From contig OU612070.1 in assembly GCA_914767715.1 (NCBI GenBank), positions 8,325,501 through 8,389,500 of the forward strand: a stretch of 64,000 nucleotides of DNA, given 5' to 3'. The notes beneath the pieces are model-generated. The model was given only the letters and a program-made list of their open reading frames with translations. It made no database searches and was not told where the DNA came from. The stretch is from Membranipora membranacea. Its lineage: Eukaryota; Bryozoa; Gymnolaemata; Cheilostomatida; Membraniporidae. A program made the position numbers and the translations under genes. Shown here piece by piece: positions 10,831 to 24,726 of the stretch (position 1 is the first letter of the stretch; each line of letters begins with the position of its first letter).

Positions 10831-13800
10831 TTATGTCTCGTAGTCCGACAAGTAATATTCCACAAACTCGTAAAGCCTGACAAACTGAATCTGCAAACAA
10901 AAAAATACAAAATCAAAGTTTCTGCAAATCTTCATATTGCGGGCTCACAGTATCGGAGCATCAATAAATCTCTAGTTGCATCCCGCCTTTGCATATGCAA
11001 AAGAATCTGCATACTCACTTTATGATTGGTGACCTATCTACTAGCTAACAGTTGCCTTAGGTCGAACTCTCATAAGCATAACATATCTTATACAGGTTTG
11101 AAGAAGAATAGTCAGAGAACCTACACTCTTTTATTTATGATGTCCATAAATAATTGCTATCTGTGAGTGATAAAATTATTTTGGACGAGATTCTTAGCGC
11201 TAAAGTAGAATGCCAATTCTAAGCTGGTATCAAACAGCAATTGTTTGACCGCATATGCAGTTTGAATGGGACCATGGACTCTTGACTTCTAACCCTTGAG
11301 CACTATACCATTCATGACAGGTTGTTTTCTAAGAATCTGGTAACGTTGATACGATATCATCTCTCTCTTTCTTGTTGTCGGGGAAGAATACTCACCACAT
11401 TAGGAATAAACTGAGGACGGCTGTTTTGGGCCAGCTTTATCTCCAGCACAACATCTAACTGTTGCTCTATCCTTGTACGCAGGTAAAGATTCATAGCTAT
11501 GATAAACAGTCCACTCAGTCTACTCCCATTCCTGTCAATGAAGGTGATTTACAATCCCCCAAATTTTCTGATCATGGACTAGAAATTGTTCCGCCCTTAC
11601 ATTATTGAAAAGTTCTTCCAGGAAACACATTTGTTATATGTGATTGCTTCTTAATTACAAAAAGGGTTACGGATTTGCACAGGTTCACAACACCCTAGAC
11701 ATGTACGCCCCGACAATACATCACCAGTTTGTTGTTAGCGTAATTGAGGATTTGATTTTTTGGCGTTTTAACAGCTGAGAACTTGCATGTCTCCTAATAT
11801 TAAATATACCTGCATATCACAGTGACAGGTCTGTTCTTCGTGCTTGTAAATCTCTCAATCTTTTGACACATATTGACAAGTTGCTGACAAGTAGGAATAT
11901 CATCACCACCCAGCTTTACCTCAAACATACTCAACTCATGCTTAGTCTAAATCAGAGGTATAATAAACAGAGAAAAATATTATTACAATCTTAAACTGCT
12001 CGGCGTACGAAATGATATTTCAAAATAATCATCTTCATGTATATGACATGCTGTCAAGAGGAAAATCACCATTGTGGAAAGTCAATGTGTTGGCTCTGAT
12101 TGGTGGGTTGGGTGAAGAAGACTTTCTCCCCAGAGAGTAAAGTATGATTCTCACCGATTCCTGACGGACACAACTGAGCTGATGTTCAGTGACAGGCTCA
12201 GATTCATCAGTATGAACTCCTTGTAAAGTTTGTGTATTCTTTACTACCACATCTCCGGCACTTATTGTATCATCCTTATCCATCGGCCAGAAGGGCTGCT
12301 CATCCTGTTAAGTAATCAATTTATATATAAATACGGTCACATGAAAGGACAATCAATCACGAACTGATATTAGAGGTCAAAGAGAGTTGAAGCAGAAGTT
12401 GATGCAGTTCACCATCACACAAAGACAAACTGCTTCAGAGTAGTTTTGAACCATAATGGAATCACCAAATATTCACTCACTTTGATGATGAAATGGCACG
12501 AATCGAATTCACAGACTTCCATATTATCATTTATTATTAAATATTATATACGTTATCAGACGCCAACCTGATTATCATTGAAGTAGACGATTGAACTGGA
12601 TGTCTGTTCGACTACCATAGCCCAAAAATCCTGTTTAGTATCAGGTAGAGGGGTTTGTGTGGCTATAAACCCGTCCCTCTGATGGTAATTCTGAAATCAG
12701 AAGTAATTTGGGACAGTGTTGAGAACTGGGTGGTGGAGTCCATCGGCCTCATTTGGGATCATATATTACAGAGAGAATCGATAAAACATCCATTTAGATG
12801 AGAGATATACTGATATAGGTTTTTTATAGGGAACTGGTTATGGTGAATAAGCCTACAAGGGAATCATTTTTGACCTCAATGATTGACCTTATCTATATTG
12901 AAGCTTAAGTTGCATTGTGGGAATGTTGTTCACAGTGATTGTAGTTGTGCTTCCTATTGTAACGAGGGCACAACCCCTCAACTCAACTAGAACATTTGCC
13001 TGCACCCTGCACACTACCTGCACCCTCCATGCCTGCACCATAGATTTATTTGTCAAATGCACATGAGCTGGCCTTTCCAGATGTTCCTGATGTTGAGCAG
13101 GTTCAACTGAGCTTGTCAAGACAGTGATTCAAAAAGTGTCATACATATATAGCTCTCTAACTCACATGGCAGTAGACTGCATTGATATAATCGTTCCTCT
13201 CAGGCTGCGGCTGCCATAATCTCACATTTCTGAATTGTACTTTAAATATAAATATGAAGCACATATTTATTACTGGCAGTAATACAGGGGCGGATACCAC
13301 AATGTTACAGAGAAGAGTGCTCAGAGCTGTTTGGGTGGATTGAAATTTCAGTACGCACTCTTAGGGGAACCATGCAGAATCCCTAGATATGTTGCGTGTT
13401 TCATATAATTGATTCAGATCTGCGAGACAATTTACTGTATTGATAGGACAATTGTTTCCTGGGAAGATGTGATGGGTTGTGATGGAGCTAGCCCCCTCTC
13501 CCCTCCAATCATGAAGTTGAATTTTGAAAATGATGCTTATAGACTCCTATGATGATGGTCGGAAGTAGAATTTATGATGGTGTCTGTAAATAAAGGCTTG
13601 ATAAATACTAGGTAAAACATAACCAACTAAAGATAAACATTACATACCAGGTACAACAGTCTGATCTCTATTCTTATGTTTATTCTCCTCCAGTTCAGCT
13701 TGTGTGGAGTATTGATGTGTTCTCAGTTCTGTAGTCTTCATCAGATTATCATACTGGACTTGTAGTTCAGTATGTGAACTTTGTGAGTCCTGCAAGTAAC

Positions 13801-16800
13801 AGTGATGAATTGTTAAATGTCTTTTATCAGGGTGATAGCATACTGACTTTTGAGATTTTTATTGGGCATGTAGATCACTGATGATCTACATCGTAATCAC
13901 CACAGACTGGATGTTATAAGGGTTAGTATTCACTCCCCAAAACTTTAACTTTCACCTTTGCAAGTACACTGTGTGTAGATAAAGAATGTCCGTGCATTTA
14001 AATAGTATACCTGGTCGCGCAACTGTCTTAGCCTAGTTGAGAAATTAGCCATGTCGATTGAAGTATTCCCACAAGTCAAAGCCTCTGATAGAACTTCATA
14101 TAGAAATGCGTACTGAGCCTGAAAGAAGATAAATAAAATACTACGGCAACATATTAACATTTTGCAAAGATGGATATTTTAGTTTGAAGTTGTTGCATAT
14201 TTTGGAGTTGGCCCGCCTTGATTTGGAGGTCCCCTCCTGATCAGTGAGTCTGTTATCAAGCACAGTCCATACAGACAAGTATCTATAAATTTCTTGTAAA
14301 AATCTTGTATGTTATCCTGATTGGCTCACCAACAACATACATATTGAGGTGCAAAGGTTATTTACCTTTATTCCATTGCTCTACCTCTGATCAAGTAACA
14401 GTGGAGCTCAAAATATTGAAAATAGACATTTTTCAGTGCGACATTGGTTTTGACTGGCACAATTCGTCGGTGACAAAAATTGATGAAACGTTGAAAATTA
14501 ATGCAAACATATCAACGAAACTGTGACATAGCACAAAGTTATGGGGGAAATCAAAGGTAATTACTTTTGCCTGAGATTTTATGGCCGGAATTTCCTTTAA
14601 TTAAGTCTCGTTTGAGACCATTTGGAAGTCAAAGATTTATTTTCAATGATTTAGAGACAAACACTTATCCTGTCTGAAAGCCGATCATCCTCACGATCTG
14701 GATATCAACAGTTGCATTTTTGAGGCAAATCTTGAAGCAAGTGACTAACAATCACTGTGAGTTTTGCAGTCATAGCTGGGGTGAATCGGTATTTGCCAAA
14801 ATGTCGCCGCCCTATTCTTCGTCAAAATGTTTTACTCAAATTGTGTTACTCAAAAATGATGAACTGTTACTGGAATGTTTTGATGTGTTGTAAAAAATGC
14901 AAGTGGCATTCAATATAGGGAATTCTCGCTTCCCCTTTAACCTTTTTATAAGCCATATATTGATTTTGCCGTTTCCTCAAGGAACTTCCCCTCTCAAAAT
15001 AAACTTCAATGATATGAATGTTATGATGTGTTTGAACAATGTAAAGAAAGAAAAGTCTCATGATATAGAAGTATAATACTGCCCACTGCTGGTGAAAAGC
15101 GTTATCTCATATTTTAAAAATTCGAGGTAACCAACTTAAGATTAAAATTCTTTGAGAGCAAACACTAACATAAACTAGTTTTCATTATCTCATTATGTCA
15201 CATCATCATAATTACTTCTCATTCAAATGAGCGATTAGATTAATTGAGTTGAAATTATCAAAATATGAGATAAGGCCTTTTACCAGCAGAGGGCAGATGG
15301 AGAGGCTCTTCTCAATGTGTGAAGGCATGTAAAACCCGCTCTTGAGGTAGGTTGTGATTGCAATCATGTGTAAACACTTACATGCGTTTGTACCATAGCT
15401 ATTCTCTGTTTTCTGAGATTATCTACACATCTAAATACATCCACATCTTCATCTGTCTCAGATATAGAGCGTCTGTTTGATGCCTCCATCAGCATATCTA
15501 GAGCTATATATGTACCTGTCCTACCAACCCCAGCACTGTGTAAAAGATATGACAAATGGAATGAGATAGACGTACAGTACAGATTTACGAAATAATTTCA
15601 AGTTGACTCGCAGCTACTAGTATGATAAATAAACTGTCACTATTCAAACAATTACTCGCTATGCTATACAATATAGTTAAGAATAAGAAGACCATCTTTT
15701 GTCGGTATGGGTTTACAGCTGTGTTTTCAACTTCTTGGGCATTGTTACTTCTGTGTTTTGCGTATCCCCCTTATAACCACTGCCATGACAAAATAACTAT
15801 GAATGATTTATTTGTGTTCAGATGATCTTTACCTGCAGTGTATAATGGTTGGGGCGATTGATGAGGTTGTGGTCTGTTTGACTCGGGATCTAAAGCTAAG
15901 CAGACCAGCAGCGGTAGGAACATTCTTATCAAACCATTCCGTTATATAGTGATATTGTGTCACGACTCGTGAAACCTACAAAAATAGCCAATTCTATGCA
16001 TTAAAAATAATAATGCAGTATAAAGCATCAAAAATAAAAGCTTATTGGGTGATCTAGTCAAGGAGTTCTCTAACTCCTTGATCTAGTAATGCAATAATGC
16101 AATAATCAATACAATGCAATGATGCAATAATGCAATAATCGCCAACCCGATGCATCTAGTTATGAAAAAGGAATCTATGGTAATAAGTGGCTATAAGTAG
16201 AGATATTCTATCAGTAAATAACTTTGAATAGAATTCTTAGTTGTCTCAATATTTGGATCTAGGTTAGAACCTGGCAGCTTTTACGTTATGCATATATTTA
16301 AGTCTCAGAAAAACCTTCAGAAACTCAGGTAAGCCGCTTGACAAAAGTTTTCAAAGTGGTCCGCTGTAGATTATTGAACCTGTGGACCAATTAAAGAAGA
16401 AAATGCATTCAATCAGTCATGTGTGTTCAGGGCCAGGTATGTTTCCGTAAACAATATAATATATTACACTGACCCCATACATTAAAAGAAATCAACTAAT
16501 ATGGCAACAAATTTGATAAGAGTCTGATGGTGCTGATGGGGACTTGGCATAGCATTCAAAATCAAATTACATATCATCATCATCGTGAGTTAACCAAGAA
16601 CAAACTCTCCCCTGTCATCCTTGATTGGCTAACACTTGCTCACATTTTGGAAAGTATACACCATCTGACGGATTGTGTAGTAAGGGTATACAGACTCCTC
16701 CTTCATCATCACTTTGTATTTACCAAACATCTGAGTCTCTCCAACTGAGTCTGGCCAGTACGGCTCACATTTCCTCTGCAAACAGTATGAATATGATATA

Positions 16801-19800
16801 CAAATTTTGCGACATTGAAGGTCCTGCTGTATACCATTCTTTCAAGAGCTTTGTAAAGCTGGCGTGCTCTGGGTTGTTGCTTCTCGGCCTATTGGCTAAA
16901 ATAAAAGTCACTGCCAATGGGGGATTAGTGCCTGTCTCGCTTTCTGGCAGCTTGCTGCACACTCACGATTAGGAGGTTGTCCATGGCCTCACCTCTAGGA
17001 TACATTCATGTTTTTAGCAGGATGTTTCACACTCTCAGTACGAGGATTTCGGGAAACTTCCTCTTTAGGGGCAGCCCGCCCTCTGTTTTGTAGTTAACAG
17101 GGCTTTGTAATTTGATAATGTAACAACTACTTCATGCTCAATCACACTTGAAAAGTTTACTCATCATTACCTTTCCTTCTTCAACAATCATAGTAGTCAT
17201 GACAATGATCTCTGCCTTTGTCATATGCACCATCCTCCAAAAATCTTCTACTGTGTGAGGAACAGGCCCTACAATAATCAGCATGGGCCTATTTCAACAA
17301 AGTGTTAGTTTGGAGTATACACAAGATATATGTCACAGACATAATGCAAATGTAAATGCACTGACTATATTCCACAGTGTGAAACCGTTAGATGTCAGTG
17401 TTGGCGTTGAATGATGGATAAGAAGCACCAGTTGAATATCATGGGATTCATATCACTATATCATCAGTATAATTATATACTCACCTTGGGATGCGACAAA
17501 CTTCACCTCACCATTCAAGTTCTAGAATAAATGATGAACTGTCATTGTTGTAATGGGATTCAGTTGAGTTGGTTAAATTACAATCCTGATCTTAATCTCT
17601 GGTTTTTCAATGACTCAATCTGCCTGCAAGCTCCCTACGACTCGATTCAATTAATACAGCCTCTGTCGAGCTGCTTTGCTTTCAAAATTGTCTAGCATTG
17701 AAAGTGACAATTCTCATTACATTTAGCTTGTTCTGGGAGCTTCACTAAGCTAATCACTTTGTTGAGGCTCAGCTAGTTGAAGGCCTTTGAGGAATTGAAT
17801 TTCTATGTCATCCATGCTTTTAGACATACCTCTATGTAGCTTGCATTTATATAATCTGAAGTGTACCCTTGATCAACAGTGGACACGATAACTCGGTTTT
17901 TATCATCTACAATTGAAGAGCAGGTAAATTATTTAGTTAGGGCAAAACATTACCAGACTTCAACGGGTTCAGACCGGATGTATGTGGTATAGCTATTAGG
18001 TGAAACAATCTTTGGGTTATATCTACCGTGAAAGCATATTCATGACTAGCCTTGATTCCATCGTTATCATTTTGAATATGTAAGAACGGTCACAGAAAAC
18101 CGAAAATTTTGGAAAACATTGGATAAAGGACCTTAAAAGCAAGCCTCCATTAAAATATCATAAAAATTCTAAAAATTGTCAAATAGAATTATAAAACGCA
18201 AATTCTCACGTCATCATTAAGTAAATCAACCGAACAACATTTGATTTGCAAGTGCCTCCTTGCCATAAAGAAGCAAGTAACTGATTACCTGAGGAGTATG
18301 TTCATTAAAATGCATGAAATGGCCATGCTGAAATAAATAAGAGAGGGTTTGCCACCCTCCCTGGTTAAATTAAATCATGAATTGAACTCACATGGTATAA
18401 TATTACGGAATCTGTTCTTAGGCTTGTTTTCTGCAGTAACTCCACTTTCTTTAGGTAAATCACACATTGATAGCGTCTGGAAATAAAACACAGTATATTA
18501 AAGACAACAGAAGGGTCAAAGCAATATTTATAGTCGGGCAGCTTTTTAGCTTTTAGCACTGAAAAAATTTATAGCACTTTTGCGTAAAAATAATGTATAG
18601 TGTTAGAAATTCTCTCCCCTTCTCATCTTTGAGGTATTTATTCCTAATGCTGTACCTCCAACCCTCCCTGGCTGTACCAGCTCAAAAAGCTACCACTCCT
18701 TTAAACACAAGAGAGCTGTAAATGTCAATAAATGAAGTTATCTACCATTGTACAGTGTCGTGAGCAAAATCAGTAATTAAAAGTAGATACCTCATAGTTG
18801 GGTAGGGGGAACAATTTCTAAAACTAAACATAGTTTTTCAAAAAAGAGCTATATGAACCTTTTCAGTGTAAAGAGATTGCATAACCACTGCAGAACTAGC
18901 TGCCAGGCTACATATTGCTTTGTTTTTTTCTGTAATTGTATCAGGACATCATTTTTATAGGACAAAAGCAGTCACGTTTCTGAAGAAAGAGCAGGGAAGT
19001 AGTTTTCTAACAAAACATTAATCGAATTAATTGATGACGCGTCCCCATATTATGGCTTCATAATTGATTTAGACTAGTTATGAACTTACTCAAAAGGAAA
19101 AAGGAAGTCACCTCATGAAATTTAAACACATGGTGAGAAACACCTGACTTCTCAGTCAAACATGTACAGGCTGTCACCTAACAGTGAACTCATTTATTCC
19201 CTGCTAACAGACTTCGATGACACTCAAATCCAGGAGTAACTCCTTGCTCAAATTTTGTAGAACAACTTAAATCTTTTGTGAACAAATAAGAGAATTAGGT
19301 TAAGTGCCAAAGAGATTGATGGGCACGTATGCACGTATATAACCCTGCATACTTCACTAGGCACTTACTGCAAACTCTCTCTGGAAAGGTTGAGTTGGGT
19401 TCTCAGTCTTTTCTTGCTGTATGTATCTGTGTAGGTCGACTATCCTTACACATGATTTCGGTCTACCCACATTGCCATACAATTCTGTAGCACTATCATG
19501 ACCTGACGACATCCTGTTTTCAGCAGGAGAAGTTGTGGAAGTTCTACTGGGTTTTTCAGGGGTAGCAGACTTCAATGGCAGAACTTGAGCAGTAGGCTTG
19601 CTATGCGTAACTACATCTTGATTTGTTATTTTTGGAGCAGATTGATTTGATGAAATGGTTTCTGTGACCGCTATCAAAAAATGAATAAGTTGTAAAATGA
19701 GAACAAGAGTTCACAGACAACCGTCAAAGAAGTCTTTGTGCTTGAACCCTACCCAAGTTGTTGGTAGTGGCATTCTATTATAAACCTCCTTAGGATAATG

Positions 19801-22395
19801 GGATACCACTACCAGCAACCCAGGTAGGGTTTGAGCACTTAAACAACCGTCTAGGTAGAACTGGTATGCTATGTTTTGTAACAGGCCACTTTATATTATT
19901 TTATATGTTAAAATATATTTTATTTTGTTTTATTTTATTTTATTAAATAAAAATTTATTTAATTTAATTTAATTTAATTAATTATTTTAGTTTAATTCAA
20001 TTTATTTATTCAATTTCTTTTATTTTATTTCATATTATTTTATTTCATTTCATTAAATTATAACCCAGCTAACAGCCATATCGAATCAAAAAACCCTTTT
20101 TTTTATTTTTCTCCCAGCACTGGATATGTTTAATTTTGGTGACAGAAGTTAGTTAGCTATTTGTTAACAATGTAAGTTGCGATGTTTTGTAGTCCTCTCT
20201 CAAAAACAAAATTTCTATAAAGAGCAATCGTTAATAGCAAGGGTGAAAAGGGTGTAACAGTTGCCTAAAAGTGATATATATTCTTGCATGTTTTTAGTAA
20301 CAAAATTATAATATGTACCGCTTAATGTAAGCCACAATGGGTACTTCTAAGCGGTGAGCACTACATCATTACAGCCCGGTCACTGGGTCCAAGCATTCCA
20401 AAGCCAATCCTGACTAATGAGAACCTACATCGCGTGAAGTGCTGGTACGCATTGGAACACCCTACCGAACTTGGCTGCTCAGGTAACACCAGTGGTCATG
20501 CAAGGGAATCGAACCCGGTCGTCAGATCAATGATCCAACCCGCTAACCACTAGGCTAACCTGATTAATTGATTAATTAATAAATTAATTAATTGATAATA
20601 AATGTTGCATAATTGGAATACAAGAATAATGCACATGAATAATAACAATGGAATACAGAGATTACAAATATATACTGCAAAACAAAAACTTACACTATAA
20701 AGATTATTTATCGATCCTTACATGTTCAGTTTCAAATGTTCATCAGACAAATTGAATTATTACCTGGTTCCAGCTGAGAGTTTTGTTCCAAGTTCCCTGA
20801 TTCCAGTGCAAGATTTGCACACCCTGTTTCTTGGGAGTTGTCAAACTTGTCTTTTATTGAGTTTCCGCTTCTTCTGAGACAACCACACAAACAAACAAAA
20901 TTTACTTACTTTGAGTTATTACATTGTTCTAATACACAAATTGTATCGTAAAAACTTTACCAAGGACCTGAATTTTGCATATTGATAATACAAAAAACAA
21001 TGATGTTGTACGGCTTGAGGCTTGGGCCTGCGGTTTTTCAGGTCACATTTGTTTTTGATCCCATGAAAAACAGAACCAGATGATCTGTTTCAAACTAGCA
21101 ATCACCTGGCTGAATTTCTGCATCTGTAGAGGATAACACCGAGTAAAGCTACAGCTATGACCAGTATGACAAGGATGGGTACTATTACGGCAGCTGGGTG
21201 AAGAGGGGGATCCCCTATAACCGGAGCAGCTGTAGCTACACAAAGCAAACAGAATCTTTTAGCACAGAGATCATAATTCACCAGACAGACAGGTACAGCT
21301 ACCTGCTCTTTCAAAGAGACTATCTGTCAGAGATATGATGAATTTAACAACCCTGCAGAAAAAGAATAATATGACACTGTAAAATTTTGTAGGTTTTCTT
21401 ACTAGCAGATCGGAATTCAAACTAAAAACTTTGGTCATAATTCTTAAAGTGATAGTCCTACTAGGCCACGTTTGGTATGGTTTTAAAGATCTCAGGCTGA
21501 AAATTCATTAGGGCATATGAAATAAAACAGCCTGTGAAGCTATTAGTGAAACTGCTGCAAAGTCTGAAAATTGGGATCATAGTGAATCATAGTGAAATAT
21601 TGCCTCCCCCTGACCACGATGATCCACTATGATCATTGTTAAAGTAATTGAAAAAAAAACTAATTGCTATTTTCCACAATTTTCAGTTTTTTATTATTTT
21701 TATTTGCCCTATGAACTCACAATATTTCATTTACTGGGGTAATATATCCACTTTTCTAATAGGACTGTCACTTCAAATTCAAATTAGGCAACCAAAATGA
21801 CTGGAAAAGGGAAGCAATTATTTTTTATAATTGAAAAAAAGATTTGATTTACAACCAAATAAGCCTTAGTATACTACTTTCAGTTGGTGGTGTGAGATCA
21901 AGCTCTCCACTCCAGTAGACCATCTCATGACCATCAGCTAGTCTCAGATACATGGTGAAAGTGTAGATCAATCTTTTGCTAACCTCCAGTGTTATCGGGT
22001 CTGAAAAATTTGCTAGATATGTTGAGTTCTTCCCCTGATGCTCAACATTGATGGTAGCAGCACATTCATCATTTTTCTGAAACAGAACCCTTGTTGAATT
22101 TTAATTGGAACCATATAACGAGAAAGCATCAATTCGAAATAGAAAAGTAATTATACTGCACATTTTTTGTCAAGAATAATATGGAAAATAAAAGAAAAGG
22201 GTGCTTCTTGCCTTTCTGTGTCGATGATAACTTGAGACACAGTTCTTGGCAGATAATACTGTACTCAAATTTCAGGGAGTTCAACGACACTCACCAGGGT
22301 TGTGTTGATGATGAAAGAAATATTCACAGAAGCAGTATGATCATTGATATCAATGATACTAATGTACACTTCGTCTTGTGTCAACCTTTGTCGCA
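10831..22395 (-). CDS. Receptor tyrosine phosphatase copy A, 5'-truncated (membrane segment, D1, degenerate D2)
   Basis: Twenty minus-strand exons: 22395-22295, 22076-21878, 21235-21106, 20873-20764, 19670-19369, 18476-18392, 17906-17830, 17521-17485, 17268-17171, 16775-16644, 15975-15833, 15535-15382, 14118-14011, 13789-13648, 13239-13166, 12690-12568, 12304-12155, 11946-11810, 11531-11396, 10890-10831. Exon lengths equal copy B's except 199 versus 208, 143 versus 140 (one extra codon before TEWFD) and a last exon that stops four codons early. Visible: juxtamembrane ectodomain, one hydrophobic segment, DYINASYI, HCSAGVGRTG with Cys and Arg intact, QTHAQY, and D2 with CRNGSRLSG. No exon equivalent to copy B's signal peptide, PAN, beta-rich or FN3-like exons was found upstream; glutathione synthetase sequence begins on the opposite strand 311 bp away. 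It may be a pseudogene or use a new 5' exon; the phosphatase part is open. Confidence 0.8.
15080..15295. mobile_element. MITE with TGCCCACTGCTGG terminal inverted repeats (copy A)
   Basis: TGCCCACTGCTGGTGAAAAG ... TTATCTCATATTTT at the left end is mirrored by AAAATATGAGATAA ... CTTTTACCAGCAGAGGGCA at the right end. It lies in the intron between 14118 and 15382 of RPTP copy A, with the matching element at 46524-46738 in copy B. Confidence 0.75.
16030..16142. repeat. AAGGAGTT hairpin plus ATAATGCA microsatellite
   Basis: GATCTAGTCAAGGAGTT pairs with AACTCCTTGATCTAG around 16051-16087. It is followed by imperfect tandem AATAATGC/CAATAATGCA units to about 16140. The mirror copy at about 45687-45776 keeps both parts. 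Confidence 0.7.
19738..19838. repeat. ~100-bp hairpin MITE (copy A)
   Basis: GTGCTTGAACCCTACC ... TTGGTAGTGGCATTCTATTAT pairs with ATAATGGGATACCACTACCA ... GGTAGGGTTTGAGCAC, leaving a short loop (AAACCTCCTTAGG). The same hairpin is at 41950-42050 in copy B, so insertion predates the duplication. Confidence 0.8.
19890..20070. repeat. AT-rich low-complexity tract, copy A only
   Basis: Runs of TTTTA/TTTAA-type pentamers with almost no G or C. The corresponding position in copy B lacks it. Confidence 0.85.
20312..20563 (-). mobile_element. tRNA-derived SINE
   Basis: On the minus strand the 5' end carries an RNA polymerase III A box (TAGCCTAGTGGTTAGCGG, 20557-20540) and B box (GGTTCGATTCC, 20515-20505) in tRNA-like spacing, then a non-tRNA body of about 190 bp ending in an AT-rich tail. 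It sits in an intron of RPTP copy A and is absent from the same intron of copy B (41613-42117), so it inserted after the duplication. An ATTAATTAATTG repeat flanks its 5' side. Confidence 0.8.
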
Positions 22396-22706
22396 CTGAA
22401 AAAGTAAGAGCACATAAGTAACTGATCTGAGACACAGTGCCATCAAAATACCAGAGACAAGCTGAGTATTGAAACGAAAAAAACTTTTGAATTTGTGTTA
22501 TAAAAACTAAAAATGGACAAGGTATACTTCAATATCTGCTAATGTGAAAAAACCAACTATATCCAATGTCACCAAAATGAAACACCTCTTGGAAATATTA
22601 TCGATGGAGCCTTGTATAGGATTTTGTGCACAACTACTTTAATAGCCTTCTCTGTTTTAAATGCTATGTGCACATTGTAATATACCCCTCTGTACTTCTG
22701 TCTTAG
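22396..22706. other. Breakpoint region between RPTP copy A and glutathione synthetase remnant
   Basis: Similarity with copy B ends at the acceptor of the 22395 exon. Glutathione synthetase similarity on the other strand begins at 22707. Nothing recognisable lies between. Neither gene's missing N-terminal exons are present here. Confidence 0.6.
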
Positions 22707-22875
22707 ATACCTGGGGGATATTTTGCCTAAAGAGATCGTCGATGCATCAAAGATTCCCGAAAATAACAGTATTATCACTATCGCCAACGGCATCATCAGA
22801 GCATGGGAATTATACGGTCAGAAGCAGTGAGTAGGCCTACTGATTTAGTTAGGTGAACCAAACCATAGCCAATGC

Positions 22876-22921
22876 GTTGGCTCTGATTGAAGAGCCAATC
22901 GGCCTGCCAATCAGAGCCAAC
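22876..22921. repeat. 14-bp perfect inverted repeat in intron
   Basis: GTTGGCTCTGATTG (22876-22889) and CAATCAGAGCCAAC (22908-22921) are exact reverse complements. Confidence 0.8.
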
Positions 22922-24726
22922 CCGTCTGCTAGCAAACCATATTCAGACAGGCTATAGAAACAAGTTACCTTCATTGAACCATTTAAAAAAACTGAATGTA
23001 TCTGTGGATGAAAGCACAGATATTATGGGATAATATGCACAAAGTATACACCAACAAAGCAAAATAAGCATAGTTGTAGGAATTGTCTACTTGCAGTACC
23101 ATTTCAACAAAAGGAAAACAACTTCCTACAGAAAAACAGCTGTTATTCATATCAATAACTTCGATTGATAGTTTGATAATGGATTTGTTCCCAAAAGCCC
23201 TCATGATTTAACTGAATGCTTGGCTCAGATATGTTGTAGTAAGAGGTGGGCTTCTCTTGTTGAATTTGAATGCTGGTCAGTATGGCGGTTGAACCTTCTT
23301 AGTTATATCTTTTTTTTTCCAATAGAATGCAGAGTGCTTCTTTGGAATCCAGATACACAAACAGTGTTCACTGTCTTTTTTTTTGTTCAGAGCTGTTGTA
23401 CTGATAGTCATGCCAGAAGGAGAGAATAGTTATGCGGACATACGAAGGATACAGTATGAGATAGGGGTAGGTACGAAAAACCGAACCACGAACTCACGAA
23501 CTACGAACCCTCTAAAAACCGAACTCAGGATTATCCTCTCCTGCTTAAATCAATTTGCTCAAAGTTTAAATTGTCAGTAGCCAATGAAATGTCATGTTTT
23601 TGATAAGTGACCAATAACATAACAGACATCAAACTTTGACTTTTAATAGAGCTCATTGCATCCTAACTAGGTGCACTAGCTCAAGGTCACTTGATGAAAA
23701 ATTATGGAGAGCAAGATGGCCTCAGTTGTTTAAAGTCACAAATGCTCAGTTGTAGTTATCTCCTCCTTACTTTTCCAAAAGCTATCTCCTTCCTACAGTT
23801 TTTAATTCAGAATAACCACATTTGGTCACCTAGATCGTTAGTCAATCAGCTAACTATTCATTTATCTCTTCCTGCAAAAAACTCCAAATCTGACAAAAAA
23901 TCTCCAAGTTCGTGTTTTTCTGTTTGGGCAGAACTACACTTCGACATGGTAACTCACAGAGATCTGGTTTTTTTTGGAGCATCAGTTCATCACATTATCT
24001 AAATGAGCTTTTGAGGGCATGTTTGAAATATTTTTTTGACATATTTAAAATTGCGATTTACTTTTTCATTACGGTGTTTATTTCATCCATCAGTGCAGTG
24101 GCAATGTTGCGCAAGGCAGTGCAAAGAGCCTATATATTTGTAGTTTCTATGCCATTGTGTACAGTTTCAAACAAATTCTAATTGCCTTTTATCAAAGGAG
24201 TGGAGCAATTTACAAATGACAATGGAGATGCTATACTGAACTTAAACAAAAGAATATTTCTGTTGGTTGAAATAAGTTTTCAGTATAGATCGTGGTGACC
24301 CATCAGTCACCCATCAATTTCTATCAGAATGACTATAGACCTCAAAATAATTAATATTATTAATATTCCGAAACATGGTTTGGATTTGGCTTTTTCAGTG
24401 GATAATGTTCGATGATAGCATTTTCAAACTACACCCAAATGTTTGAGCTTAAATTTTACTCGAATGTCATCCCAATATTTTTATTATTGAAAAACACTAA
24501 TGTAACTATGCTGGATGCGTATAGGATTATGATAACTGTGTGTCTGGAGGGCTCACCCTTAATAACACACATGATATTCTATGTGAAATATTCTGCTGCA
24601 TTTTCAGTGAGCTGGTTTCTGTATGTTCGACCTTGGTGTATCTATCACCATTAAGGAATTGCAGTCCTGAAATAACCATTGACAGCATTCATGTTACGGT
24701 TGAATTTGTGCATTTGTTTAAAAATC

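Noticed and set aside
16625-16972. Plus-strand 115-residue frame and its counterpart at 44852-45151 (-)
   Set aside because: Antisense of RPTP exon 16775-16644 (and 45049-45180) plus intron; conserved only because the locus is duplicated.
19890-20070. AT-rich tract as replication origin or matrix attachment site
   Set aside because: Simple low-complexity sequence specific to one duplicate; nothing supports a function.
22569-22796. Minus-strand frame starting with a hydrophobic signal-peptide-like stretch, tempting as copy A's first exon
   Set aside because: It is the antisense of the glutathione synthetase exon 22707-22826, and its best donor does not match the phase needed by the 22395 exon.
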